Assembly (NCBI RefSeq): GCF_000328705.1
Contig: NC_019673.1
Coordinates: forward strand, 7,389,501 to 7,453,500
Origin: Saccharothrix espanaensis DSM 44229
Lineage (GTDB): Bacteria > Actinomycetota > Actinomycetes > Mycobacteriales > Pseudonocardiaceae
DNA: 64,000 nt
Direction of reading: 5' to 3'
Shown: positions 40,736-48,964 of the stretch, one piece after another
How positions within the stretch are numbered: the first letter of the stretch is position 1
Layout of the letters: every line of letters starts with the position of its first letter
Made by a program: the position numbers and the translations under genes
The notes under the pieces: model-generated
Databases searched by the model: none
What the model was told of the DNA's origin: nothing
Seen by the model: only the letters and a program-made list of their open reading frames with translations

Positions 40736-42627
40736 CCGCCCTGCGGATGGCGTTCAACGAGCTGCGCCGCATCACGTCCGGCAAGCTGCCCAAGCTCGCC
40801 GTGCTGGCCCTCGCCCTGGTGCCCCTGCTCTACGCGGCCCTCTACCTCTACGCCAACAAGGACCCGTACGCGAACCTCAACCAGGTCCCTGCGGCTCTCG
40901 TCGTCCAGGACAAGGGCGCGACCGCGAGCGACGGCACGGTCAAGAACGCCGGCGAGGACGTCGCCACCGAGCTGATCTCCGGCCACAAGTTCGACTGGCA
41001 CCGGGTGAGCGCCGACGACGCCGAGGAGGGCGTCCGCAACGGCAGCTACACGTTCGCGCTGACCCTGCCCGAGGACTTCTCCCAGGCGCTGCTGTCCTCC
41101 GGCGAGTTCACCCCGCGCCAGGGCGTGATCATGCTGACCACCAACGACGCGAACAACTACCTCGGCTCCACGATCGCCAACCAGGTCGTGGCCGAGGTGC
41201 GCCGCTCGGTGTCGGTGAAGGTCGGCGCGGAGGCGGCCGACAAGCTGCTGCTCGGGTTCTCCACGATCCGCGCGAAGACCGTCGAGGCCGCCGAGGGCGC
41301 GACCACGCTGGCCGACGGCCAGCAGGAGGCGCTGACCGGCAGCCAGAAGCTGGTCGACGGTGCCGGGCCGCTCGCCGACGGCGCGGCGCAGCTCGCCGCC
41401 GGGCTGCGCCAGCTGCGCGACCAGACCCAGGACCTGCCGGTGCAGGCCCAGCGGCTCGCGGACGGCGCGAAGCAGGTCTCCGACGGCAACGAGACCGTCG
41501 CCAAGGCCGCCGAGGACTACGCCGCCAAGGCCCAGGCCCTGGTCGGCCGGCTAGACCAGGTCAACGGCGACATCGCGACCCGGCTGCGCGCGGCGGGCTT
41601 CACCGAGGAGCAGGTGCAGCGCGTGCTCCAGACGTTGACCGAGGCGCGCGCCCCCGTGGACGACGCCAACGGCAAGGTGCAGGGCACGGCCGGCCAGCTC
41701 CGGACCCTCGCCAACGGCGCCAAGCAGGTCTCGGACGGCGCGGCGCAGCTCGCCGCCTCCACCCCGGCGCTCACCGGCGCGATCACCAAGCTCGACGACG
41801 GCGCGGCGCAGGTCGCGGCCGGCAACGCCCAGCTCCGCGACGGTGCGACCAGCCTGCGCGACGGCGAGCAGAAGCTCCTGGACGGCACGACCCAGCTGCG
41901 CGACGGGCTGAACGAGGGCGTCCAGCAGATCCCGAACCCGGACGACCCGACCCGCGAGTCCACCGCCGACACCATCGGCGACCCGGTGAACGTGCGCGGC
42001 GTGAGCCAGACGTCGGCGGGCAGCTACGGCGCGGGCCTGGCCCCGTTCTTCCTCGGGCTGGCCACCTGGATCGGCGCTTTCGTGCTGTTCCTGCTGCTCA
42101 AGCCGTTGTCGCGGCGTGGGCTGGCGGCCGGGCAGAACGCGCTGCGGGTGGCGTTGGGCGGGTGGCTGCCGGGCGTGCTGCTGGGCGCGGCGCAGGTCGT
42201 GATCATGTTCTCGGTGGTGACGTTGGTGGTCGACATCCGGCCCACCCACCCGGTCGAGACGCTCGGGTTCCTGCTGCTCACGTCGGCGACGTTCGTGGCG
42301 GTGCTGCACGCGTTGAACGCGCTGCTGGGCGCGGTGGGCAAGTTCGTCGGCCTGGTGCTGCTGATCCTGCAACTGGTCAGCGCGGGCGGCACGTTCCCGT
42401 GGCAGACGATCCCGGTGCCGCTGTACCCGCTGCACTACGGCCTGCCCATGGGCTACGCCGTGGACGGGCTGCGGCACCTGATGTACGGCGGGTCGCTGGG
42501 CAGCGTCGGGAAGGACGCGCTGATCCTGCTCGCCTACCTCGTCGGCTCACTTGCCTTGTCGACGTTCGCCGCGTACAAGCAGCGGGTGTGGACCCCGTCT
42601 CGTCTCAAGCCCGAGCTGGTGCTGTGA
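40732..42627 (+). CDS. YhgE/Pip domain membrane protein
   Basis: 631 residues. The N-terminal helix (LAVLALALVPLLYAALYLYA) and YANKDPYANLNQVPAALV are the YhgE/Pip N-terminal signature. A long extracytoplasmic region (about 190-410) holds repeated helical units with LADGAKQVSDG, LDDGAAQVAAG and LRDGATSLRDG. Five C-terminal helices resemble ABC-2 permeases. Relatives include the phage-infection protein Pip and type VII-associated EsaA. Translationally coupled on both sides (GTGA overlaps). Confidence 0.9.
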   Translation: MTALRMAFNELRRITSGKLPKLAVLALALVPLLYAALYLYANKDPYANLNQVPAALVVQDKGATASDGTVKNAGEDVATELISGHKFDWHRVSADDAEEGVRNGSYTFALTLPEDFSQALLSSGEFTPRQGVIMLTTNDANNYLGSTIANQVVAEVRRSVSVKVGAEAADKLLLGFSTIRAKTVEAAEGATTLADGQQEALTGSQKLVDGAGPLADGAAQLAAGLRQLRDQTQDLPVQAQRLADGAKQVSDGNETVAKAAEDYAAKAQALVGRLDQVNGDIATRLRAAGFTEEQVQRVLQTLTEARAPVDDANGKVQGTAGQLRTLANGAKQVSDGAAQLAASTPALTGAITKLDDGAAQVAAGNAQLRDGATSLRDGEQKLLDGTTQLRDGLNEGVQQIPNPDDPTRESTADTIGDPVNVRGVSQTSAGSYGAGLAPFFLGLATWIGAFVLFLLLKPLSRRGLAAGQNALRVALGGWLPGVLLGAAQVVIMFSVVTLVVDIRPTHPVETLGFLLLTSATFVAVLHALNALLGAVGKFVGLVLLILQLVSAGGTFPWQTIPVPLYPLHYGLPMGYAVDGLRHLMYGGSLGSVGKDALILLAYLVGSLALSTFAAYKQRVWTPSRLKPELVL

Positions 42628-43217
42628 CCAACACGCGACCCGGCCGCACCGCTGTCACCAAGCAGAAGCTGTTCGACGCCGCGCTGAAGCTGGTCGGCGA
42701 GCGCGGCGCGGCGAGCGTGACGGTGGACGAGATCGCCGCCGAGGCCGGGGTCGCGAAGGGCACCGTCTACTACAACTTCGCCAGCAAGGACGCCCTGGTG
42801 GACGCCCTGCTGCGGCACGGGGTGGAGCTGCTGGCGTCCCGGCTGCGGGTGGCCGAGGGCGAGGCGGAGACCGAGCGGGCGATGGAGTCGCTGGTCGACG
42901 GGATGCTGGGGTTCTTCGCCGAGTACCCGGCGTTCGGGCAGTTGCTGGTCAGCGAGCTGTGGCGGACGCCGGGCCAGTGGCACGGCACGCTGAACCTGCT
43001 GCGCGACGACATCGTCTCCATCGTGCGCGGCCAGATGCAGCGGCTGTCCGACGAGGGGCGGCTGCCGGAGGGCGTGCAGGTGGGCACCGCGTCGGCCGCC
43101 CTGTTCGGCACCCTGCTGGTGGTCGCCCTGGACTGGCAGGTCTTCCAGCCCGACCGGACGCTGGCCGAGGTCCGCGAAGCCGTGCTGATCCTGGTCCGCG
43201 GCCTGCGCCCGGCCTGA
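42624..43217 (+). CDS. TetR family repressor
   Basis: 197 residues. HTH about 30-55 in VTVDEIAAEAGVAKGTVYYN followed by FASKDALVDALL. It is the last gene of the operon with the ABC-like and YhgE proteins, with its GTG overlapping the previous stop. The palindrome at 39702-39725 is its likely operator, giving autoregulation. The ligand is unknown. Confidence 0.9.
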   Translation: MTNTRPGRTAVTKQKLFDAALKLVGERGAASVTVDEIAAEAGVAKGTVYYNFASKDALVDALLRHGVELLASRLRVAEGEAETERAMESLVDGMLGFFAEYPAFGQLLVSELWRTPGQWHGTLNLLRDDIVSIVRGQMQRLSDEGRLPEGVQVGTASAALFGTLLVVALDWQVFQPDRTLAEVREAVLILVRGLRPA

Positions 43218-43313
43218 CCTACCCACCCCGATCCGCCGCCCACCCGAACCAGCGACCCGCCCCGATCCGCCGTCCGCCCGAACCAGCGACCCGCCCCGCC
43301 TGACCTCGACCTT

Positions 43314-43922
43314 CTAGCGGACCGCCCACGTGTCGACGTCGCCGACCTGGTGCACCGAGGGCGGCTTGCCCTCCACCGCGCGGCGCACGGCCTCCAGCAC
43401 GCCGACCGACGCCTCCTCGTGGCTGAGCCACCGGGTGCCGGTGCCGTGCTTGACGATGCCGAGCACCACCTGCTGGGTCGGGTGACCGGCCAGGATCGGG
43501 TCCGGGACGCCGTGCCGGGAGGCGATGCCGCTGCTGTCGTGCACCTCCACCACCGGCGCGTGCGGGGCCAGCAGCGGCGCGACGGCGCGCAGCACCGGCA
43601 CCCGGTAGCTCAGGTGCACCCACGCCACCAGCAGGTCGGCCGGGGCGGGCAGCACCTCCCGGACGCGTTCGGCCAGTTCCTCGGGACGTTCCCAGTCGGC
43701 GTGCACCCACTTCAGCCCGGCCTCGGGCCCGACCTCGGCACCACTCTCGGACCTGCTCTGCGGCACGTGGCCGCGCCCGCCGAGCGCCGCGCGTGCGGCC
43801 ATGCCCGCGCGCGGCGGTCTGCGCGAGGGCAGCACCACCCGCCAGCCCTGCGCCAGCAAATCGTCCGCGCAGCCCTGCAACATGCCGGTGCCTCCGAGCA
43901 CCAGCGCCGTCCGCCCACTCAT
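43314..43922 (-). CDS. Short Rossmann-fold (SDR-like) protein
   Basis: 202 residues from ATG 43922. The N-terminus ALVLGGTGMLQGCADDLLAQ is a nucleotide-binding GGTGxL motif as in atypical short-chain dehydrogenases. No YxxxK catalytic pair is evident, so redox activity is doubtful. The ATG overlaps the stop of the P-loop kinase gene by 4 bases, so the two act from one transcript. Confidence 0.75.
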   Translation of the reverse strand: MSGRTALVLGGTGMLQGCADDLLAQGWRVVLPSRRPPRAGMAARAALGGRGHVPQSRSESGAEVGPEAGLKWVHADWERPEELAERVREVLPAPADLLVAWVHLSYRVPVLRAVAPLLAPHAPVVEVHDSSGIASRHGVPDPILAGHPTQQVVLGIVKHGTGTRWLSHEEASVGVLEAVRRAVEGKPPSVHQVGDVDTWAVR

Positions 43923-44515
43923 CGCACCGACTCCTCGCCGCGCTCCGCGGCGCGCCGGAGGGGCCCGGCGCACCACTGGTCTACTGCACGCTGCCCGCGC
44001 AGCCGGACCACCGCCAGTCGGGAGGCGTGCTCGCCGGCCAGCACCGCGGTGATCCGGTCGCGGGTGTGGCCGTGCGACTTCCACGCCCACCGCAACAGAT
44101 GTTCCCGGTCGGTGAACACGGTGTGCAGGGGCGGTTCGGTGTTGCCGTTCCACAGTTCTTGCCGGCGCACCCGCCGCACGAGGGTCCGCACGGCCACCCG
44201 GCGCAGCACGGTGTGCTTCGGGTGGTCCAGCCAGACCAGCGTGTCGGCGTGCTCCAGCAGCAGCGGCCGGACGGCCGTGTACTGCCACTCGGTCGCCCAG
44301 GACGGGCCTTTCACCAGCTCGCGGACGTCGGCCTCGAACTCGGCCCGCCGAGTCCACTGTGGACCGTGGAAGAGCGAGTCCATCTCTACATAGGACAGAC
44401 CGAGCACGTCGGCGACGCACCGGGCCATCGTCGTCTTGCCGGCACCGGAGGTGCCCGCGACCAGCACCCGCCTGGGCGAGTGCGGCAACTCGTCAGTAGG
44501 TCCCATCAGCGGCAC
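43919..44515 (-). CDS. P-loop kinase of the adenylate kinase/topology-modulation type
   Basis: 198 residues. Walker A is VLVAGTSGAGKTTMARCV, followed by YVEMDSLFHGPQWTRRAEFE and VWLDHPKHTVLRRVAVRTL. This is the layout of FlaR/topology modulation-like kinases. The start GTG 44515 lies 6 bases after TAGCCT (44522-44527), suggesting a leaderless mRNA. The substrate is unknown. It is coupled to the SDR-like gene. Confidence 0.85.
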   Translation of the reverse strand: MPLMGPTDELPHSPRRVLVAGTSGAGKTTMARCVADVLGLSYVEMDSLFHGPQWTRRAEFEADVRELVKGPSWATEWQYTAVRPLLLEHADTLVWLDHPKHTVLRRVAVRTLVRRVRRQELWNGNTEPPLHTVFTDREHLLRWAWKSHGHTRDRITAVLAGEHASRLAVVRLRGQRAVDQWCAGPLRRAAERGEESVR

Positions 44516-44634
44516 CGGGAAAGGCTACCGCCGCGCCGCAACCCCCTCGGGGCTTCCAGGCGGGCCGCCAGGAGCACCTCGGTGGAAAACCTCCCACCAG
44601 CCAGGCTCGCGGTTCGCCGGCAGCACACCACCCG

Positions 44635-45261
44635 CTAGTCCTCAGTGGACTCGGCAGCCAGGACGACACCGTTGGCGCGCAGGCTGTCCAGGTGCCGCGA
44701 GATCACCTCGCGCATGAGGTCCGGCGTGGTCAGGTCGGGTTGCAGGACCGCGTTGACGGCCAGGCCGTCGAGCAGCGCGGCCAGCCGCTCGGCCTCCGGC
44801 GCCACGTCCGGCACCCCGATCCGCTCCAGCACCCGGCGGGCGATCGCCCGGATGCCGGCGTGCAGCCGGCGGGCGCCCGGCGCGAGGGCGGGCCGGGTGC
44901 GGGCGGCCCCGGAGAACTCCAGCCAGACCACGGCCTCGTCGTGCCGCGCCCGGTCCAGCGGCACGAGCTCGCCGAGCAGGGCCTCGACGCCGGCGCGCCG
45001 CCCCTCCGACGTGCCGGCCGCGTAGATCTGCTCGACCCGGGCCAGCACCCGGCGCTCGACCCGACCGGCGAGCTCCTCCAGCGCGAACACCAGCAGTTCG
45101 TCGTGGTCGGTGAAGTAGTGCCGCACCGAGCCGATCGCGAGCCCCGCCTCCTCGGCCACGTTGCGCAGCGACGCCTGCTCCAGGCCGTGCGCGCGGACGA
45201 CCCGGAACACCGCCTCGGCGACGACGCGGCGACGGGCTTCGGCATCGACGACCCTGGGCAC
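44635..45261 (-). CDS. TetR family regulator
   Basis: 208 residues. HTH (about 27-50) in ASLRNVAEEAGLAIGSVRHY, then FTDHDELLVFALEEL. The C-terminal domain is of the TetR_C_6 (BetI-like) type, with Leu-rich helices and a DLTTPDLMREVISRHLDSL end. It is divergent from a membrane-protein gene, with two matching operators between the two start codons. Confidence 0.9.
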   Translation of the reverse strand: MPRVVDAEARRRVVAEAVFRVVRAHGLEQASLRNVAEEAGLAIGSVRHYFTDHDELLVFALEELAGRVERRVLARVEQIYAAGTSEGRRAGVEALLGELVPLDRARHDEAVVWLEFSGAARTRPALAPGARRLHAGIRAIARRVLERIGVPDVAPEAERLAALLDGLAVNAVLQPDLTTPDLMREVISRHLDSLRANGVVLAAESTED

Positions 45262-45271
45262 GCCCCCTTTT

Positions 45272-45310
45272 TAGCACAGTCGTGCTAGCTTAAGTAGCAC
45301 GGTCATGCCA
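45272..45310. promoter_or_regulatory. Two tandem TetR operators
   Basis: TAGCAC-agtc-GTGCTA (45272-45287, perfect arms) and TAGCAC-ggtc-ATGCCA (45295-45310, imperfect) are spaced 23 bases apart in the divergent region. They probably let the TetR protein repress itself and the membrane-protein gene. Confidence 0.7.
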
Positions 45311-45326
45311 TATAAGGGGGAGGCGC

Positions 45327-45788
45327 ATGCTGACCTGGGTCCTGATCGCCGCGGCCGTGGTGGCGGTCGTGGTCAAGAGGTTCATGGGCGAGCCGCTCAA
45401 CGCCCGTGACCTGTTCGGTCCGCCGCTCGTGCTGTTCGGCATCGGGGTGTACGAGCTGATCAAGACGTCGCTGACGCTGGTGGACGTGCTGTGGCTGGCC
45501 GCCGGGTCGGTGGTGGGCCTGGTGCTGGGGGTGCTGCGCGGCACCACGATCACGCTGTTCGTCCGCGACGACGTGCTGTGGCAGCGGTACACGCCGTGGA
45601 CGGTCGCGGTGTGGGCCGGGTCGCTCGCGGTCAACTTCGGGCTGGGGCTCGCGGCGACGTCCGCCGGGATGCACGCCGAGGCGCGGCCCATGACGTTGTC
45701 CATCGGCGTCGGCCTGCTCGGCGAACTCGTGCCGGTGGGATTGCGGGCGATCCGTTCCGGCGTTCCGTTCGCGCCGCAGCGGCGGTGA
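45327..45788 (+). CDS. Membrane protein of unknown function
   Basis: 153 residues with four to five membrane helices (residues 3-18, 29-44, 48-66, 88-110 and a weak one at about 120-140). A GAGG motif sits 5 bases before ATG 45327. It is divergent from, and probably the target of, the TetR regulator. I do not recognise the family with certainty. Confidence 0.7.
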   Translation: MLTWVLIAAAVVAVVVKRFMGEPLNARDLFGPPLVLFGIGVYELIKTSLTLVDVLWLAAGSVVGLVLGVLRGTTITLFVRDDVLWQRYTPWTVAVWAGSLAVNFGLGLAATSAGMHAEARPMTLSIGVGLLGELVPVGLRAIRSGVPFAPQRR

Positions 45789-45895
45789 GCCGCGGTTGCG
45801 CCGACGACCGGCCGACGGATCGCGAAACGGAAAATTCCGCTCCCGTCTTTGCGGTGGGCACCGCATACTGTGCGCACACAATGCAGGGGGAAGAG

Positions 45896-46516
45896 ATGAC
45901 CTACCCGAACTCCGGGCGACCGGAAAACCAGCCGCAGTACCCGCTTCCGGACCAGTACGGCACGCCGGGCCCGGCGACCACCGCCCCCCAGCCCGCCGCA
46001 CCGCTCTACCAGCCCACCGACCAAGGTTTTCAGCCCACCGACCAGGGCTTCCAGCCGGCCGAGCAGGTCTTCCAGCCCGCCGTGCAACTGCCCGCGGGCC
46101 CGGAATTCCAGCCGACCGGGCAATCCGCGCCGGCCGGACCGCCGCCGGTACCGCCGCGCAAGAAGACCGGCCTGATCGTGCTCTCGGTGCTCGCCGTGGT
46201 GTTCTTCGCGACCGCCGGCGTGTTCGGCGTGCTGTACGCCGAAAAGGTGAGCGAAAACGACCGGGTCAGCACGCAATTGGCCGACAAGGAAAAGGAACTC
46301 ACCGATTCCGGGACGAAGCTGAAGGACGCGCAGGACGAGGCGTCCAAGGCCAAGGACGCCGCCCAGATCGCCGAGACCGGCCGCAAGCGCGCCGAGGACG
46401 ACGGCGCGGGGATGGTCAAGTGCCGCGACGCCGCCCGCGCGCTGCGGGAGGCGATCTTCGCCAAGGACGAGGGCCGCGCCGACAAGGCGTTCCTCGACGT
46501 GGTCGCGAACTGCTGA
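45896..46516 (+). CDS. Single-pass membrane protein with Gln/Pro-rich N-terminus and coiled coil
   Basis: 206 residues. The cytoplasmic N-terminal 88 residues are Pro/Gln-rich with tandem PTDQGFQ units. One membrane helix follows (about 90-112, TGLIVLSVLAVVFFATAGVF), then a charged coiled coil (about 115-170) and a Cys-containing end (KCRDAARALREAIF, VVANC). ATG 45896 has GGGGGAAG upstream. TACTGT at 45866 is a possible -10 box, overlapping a TGTGCGCACA palindrome. The function is unknown. Confidence 0.7.
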   Translation: MTYPNSGRPENQPQYPLPDQYGTPGPATTAPQPAAPLYQPTDQGFQPTDQGFQPAEQVFQPAVQLPAGPEFQPTGQSAPAGPPPVPPRKKTGLIVLSVLAVVFFATAGVFGVLYAEKVSENDRVSTQLADKEKELTDSGTKLKDAQDEASKAKDAAQIAETGRKRAEDDGAGMVKCRDAARALREAIFAKDEGRADKAFLDVVANC

Positions 46517-46520
46517 CCGT

Positions 46521-47867
46521 TCAGCAGGGCGGGAACAGCCCGCGGGTGCCGGTGCCGCGGGCTGCCGCGTCGGTGAACCGGCAGCCGTACCGGGGGTCCG
46601 CCACCGCCGCAGGATCGTCCACGACGTCCGCCGCGGGCTGTGTCCCGGTGTCCACCCAGGTCACGAGGTCGTCCCAGGCCCAGCCGACCTCCGCCGGGCT
46701 GAAGTCGCAGTGCTCGACCGCGCGGATCGCACGCTGCGCGAGCAGGTGCGAGCGGCCGTGCGCCCGGACGTCGCGCTGGTACTGCTGCTCCATCGAGAAC
46801 GGCACGAACAGGTCGCCCAGACCGTGCAGGGACAGCACCGGCGCGCCGGGCCGGCCGACCACCTGCGGCACCTCGGTCAGCTCCGGCGCGAGCCGGGCCC
46901 CGAGGTCGGCCGGCGCGGTGCGTTCGACCACGCGGTCCAGGTCGACCGGGGCGTTCGGCGCGTAGCGGGTGTCCAGGTTGGTGGCCACCCCGATGGGGTT
47001 GAACGCCAGGCCCGGTTTCGGCTGGACCGTCCCGACCAGGTCGAACAGGAAGTCCTTCCAGTGCGCGAACGCGGCCCGCGCGCCAGGCCGCTCGCCGCCG
47101 CTGCGCTGGGTCACGAACGCCGCGAGCTGCTCGCCGCGCTCGGTGGGCGTGCCGTAGAGGCCGAGCGCCGACTTGATCTTCGGCACCGCCACCGCCGGGT
47201 AGTCGCGGGGCAGTGGGAAGGCGTCGACGCCGGCCAACGCCTGGGCGACGAGCTGGTAGTCCAGCAGGTAGTCGAACAGCTCCTGGTCGCCGAGCACGCC
47301 GCACATCGGCAGGGCCGCCCGGTAGAAGCCGGGGTACTCCTCCAGCGAGCGCCCGATGACGTGCCCGCCCATGGAGACGCCCACGACGAACACGTCCTCG
47401 GGCTTGCCGACCAGCTCGGCGAAGCGCACGGCCAGGTCGTGCGTGCTCTCGACGCCCGCTCTCACGTCGTAGCCGTTGGCGTAGTAGCTGGACGACGCCC
47501 ACGCGAAACCCTGCTCCAGCAGGCGTTTGCGCAGTTCGTAGCCGGGTTCCTCGACAACGAGGGTGGTGCCGGGGCCTCGGTAGCCGTGCGCCCACATGAC
47601 CAGCCGGCCGTTCCAGCGGGGCGGGACCTCGATCGCGAACCCGGCGTGCTTGTGCACGCCCTGCACCACCCGGCTGGGCTCGCCGCCGACCAGCGAGGGC
47701 GACAGCACCGGGTTGGCGATCGTGTAGCCGGGCAGCGGCTGGTCGTCCGACGCGGCCGATCGCGCGTCCGACGTGGTCGCGTCCGGTCGTGCCGGGTCCA
47801 CCGGCACCGCGCTCGCCGCGGCGAACAGCAGGGCCAGGACGGACACCACCCCCAGTATCCGGCGCAT
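46521..47867 (-). CDS. Secreted alpha/beta hydrolase
   Basis: 448 residues from ATG 47867 with a signal peptide (RRILGVVSVLALLFAAASAV). The nucleophile elbow is VVGVSMGGHVIG, the oxyanion region LVMWAHGYRGPGTT, and a late SLHGLGDLFVPF probably carries the acid. The pattern resembles secreted actinobacterial hydrolases/phthalyl-amidase-like proteins. C-terminal cysteines (HCDF, YGCRF, FPPC) probably form disulfides. It is convergent with the coiled-coil membrane protein and just downstream of the GNAT gene. Confidence 0.82.
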   Translation of the reverse strand: MRRILGVVSVLALLFAAASAVPVDPARPDATTSDARSAASDDQPLPGYTIANPVLSPSLVGGEPSRVVQGVHKHAGFAIEVPPRWNGRLVMWAHGYRGPGTTLVVEEPGYELRKRLLEQGFAWASSSYYANGYDVRAGVESTHDLAVRFAELVGKPEDVFVVGVSMGGHVIGRSLEEYPGFYRAALPMCGVLGDQELFDYLLDYQLVAQALAGVDAFPLPRDYPAVAVPKIKSALGLYGTPTERGEQLAAFVTQRSGGERPGARAAFAHWKDFLFDLVGTVQPKPGLAFNPIGVATNLDTRYAPNAPVDLDRVVERTAPADLGARLAPELTEVPQVVGRPGAPVLSLHGLGDLFVPFSMEQQYQRDVRAHGRSHLLAQRAIRAVEHCDFSPAEVGWAWDDLVTWVDTGTQPAADVVDDPAAVADPRYGCRFTDAAARGTGTRGLFPPC

Positions 47868-47881
47868 GACCCCGATTGTGC

Positions 47882-48424
47882 TCACCACCGGAGGTCGGCC
47901 ACCAGCTCCTCATGGGTGAGGGTGAAGGTGAGCGAGTAGCTGAGCCGGACCACGTCGACGTCGGACCGGTCGAGCCGCACGCCCGGGAACGCGCGGCGGG
48001 CCAGCGCCAACATCGCCAGGTTCTCGCGCAGCACCTCGCCGGTCAGCTCGGTGTAGCTCAGGTCGGTGGCGAGCCGGCCGATCTCGGCGATCAGGCGGCT
48101 GCCGACGCCCCGGCGCTGCCACCGGTCGACCACGGCGATCGCGATCTCGGCGACGGTGTCACCGACTTCGCCGGCGGCACCGGCTTCGCCTGCGTCACCG
48201 AGGGCGGCGAGGCGGGCGATCCCGATGGCGCGGTCGCCGGACTCCGCGACGACGGCCACCCGGCGGCGGCCGTCCAGGTCGGTCAGCTGCCGGCGCATGG
48301 CCCCGGTGAGCCGGGGCACCGGCGCGTGGAACCGCAGGTAGCGGCTCTGCGCCGACAGCCCCTCGAAGACCGCGTCGACGGCGGCCCCCGCGTCGGCGCG
48401 GTCGAGCACGCGGAGTCTGGTCAT
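47882..48424 (-). CDS. GNAT family N-acetyltransferase
   Basis: 180 residues. RYLRFHAPVPRLTGAMRRQL is typical of the protein-acetyltransferase-like (Pat-type) GNAT domain, and the acetyl-CoA loop is VDRWQRRGVGSRLIAEIGRL. It stands alone without the cNMP domain seen in mycobacterial Pat. It is divergent from an HxlR regulator, with shared operators between them. Confidence 0.85.
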   Translation of the reverse strand: MTRLRVLDRADAGAAVDAVFEGLSAQSRYLRFHAPVPRLTGAMRRQLTDLDGRRRVAVVAESGDRAIGIARLAALGDAGEAGAAGEVGDTVAEIAIAVVDRWQRRGVGSRLIAEIGRLATDLSYTELTGEVLRENLAMLALARRAFPGVRLDRSDVDVVRLSYSLTFTLTHEELVADLRW

Positions 48425-48436
48425 GACGGCCCCCTA

Positions 48437-48476
48437 GGTTCGGAATCCGAACCCTAGCTGGATCCGATTTCCGAAC
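48437..48476. promoter_or_regulatory. HxlR operator pair
   Basis: A palindrome GGTTCGG-AAT-CCGAACC (48437-48453) and a related imperfect site GGATCCGATTTCCGAAC (48460-48476) occupy the divergent GNAT/HxlR intergenic region. Confidence 0.6.
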
Positions 48477-48496
48477 GCAAGGCGTATCCTGCGGGC

Positions 48497-48940
48497 ATGT
48501 CGCCTGTGAAGGTCGCCGACGAGCTGTGCACCGTCTCCCTGCCCGCCGCGCTGCTGGGTGAGCGGTGGACGTTGCTGCTGCTCCGGCAGGCGTTCCTGGG
48601 CACGCGGCGGTTCGAGGACTTCCAGTCGGCGATGGACATCTCGCGCAGCGTGCTCACCGAGCGGCTGGCGAAGCTCGTGGACGAGGGCATCCTGCGCCGG
48701 GTCGCGTACAAGGACGTCCGGACCCGCCACGAGTACCGGCTCACCGAGAAGGGCCTCGACCTGTACCCGGTGCTGATGGCGCTGCGGAAGTTCGGCGACA
48801 AGTGGATGTCGCCCGAAGGCGGCACGTCGTTCGACCTGCACCACCACGAGTGCGGCGGGAACGTGGACGTGCGCGTGCACTGCGCCACGTGCGGCAACGA
48901 ACTCTCCGCCCGCGACGTCCGCGTCACCCCCCTGCGCTGA
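48497..48940 (+). CDS. HxlR family winged-helix regulator
   Basis: 147 residues. The winged helix spans about 10-100 (ALLGERWTLLLLRQAFLGTR, MDISRSVLTERLAKLVDEGI). A C-terminal extension contains His-His-x-Cys and CATCGNE, which could bind zinc. TATCCT ends 6 bases before ATG 48497, so translation is probably leaderless. It likely controls the divergent GNAT gene. Do not confuse it with the decayed HxlR copy near 27 kb. Confidence 0.88.
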   Translation: MSPVKVADELCTVSLPAALLGERWTLLLLRQAFLGTRRFEDFQSAMDISRSVLTERLAKLVDEGILRRVAYKDVRTRHEYRLTEKGLDLYPVLMALRKFGDKWMSPEGGTSFDLHHHECGGNVDVRVHCATCGNELSARDVRVTPLR

Positions 48941-48964
48941 CCCGACCGCCCGCGGCCGGCCTCG

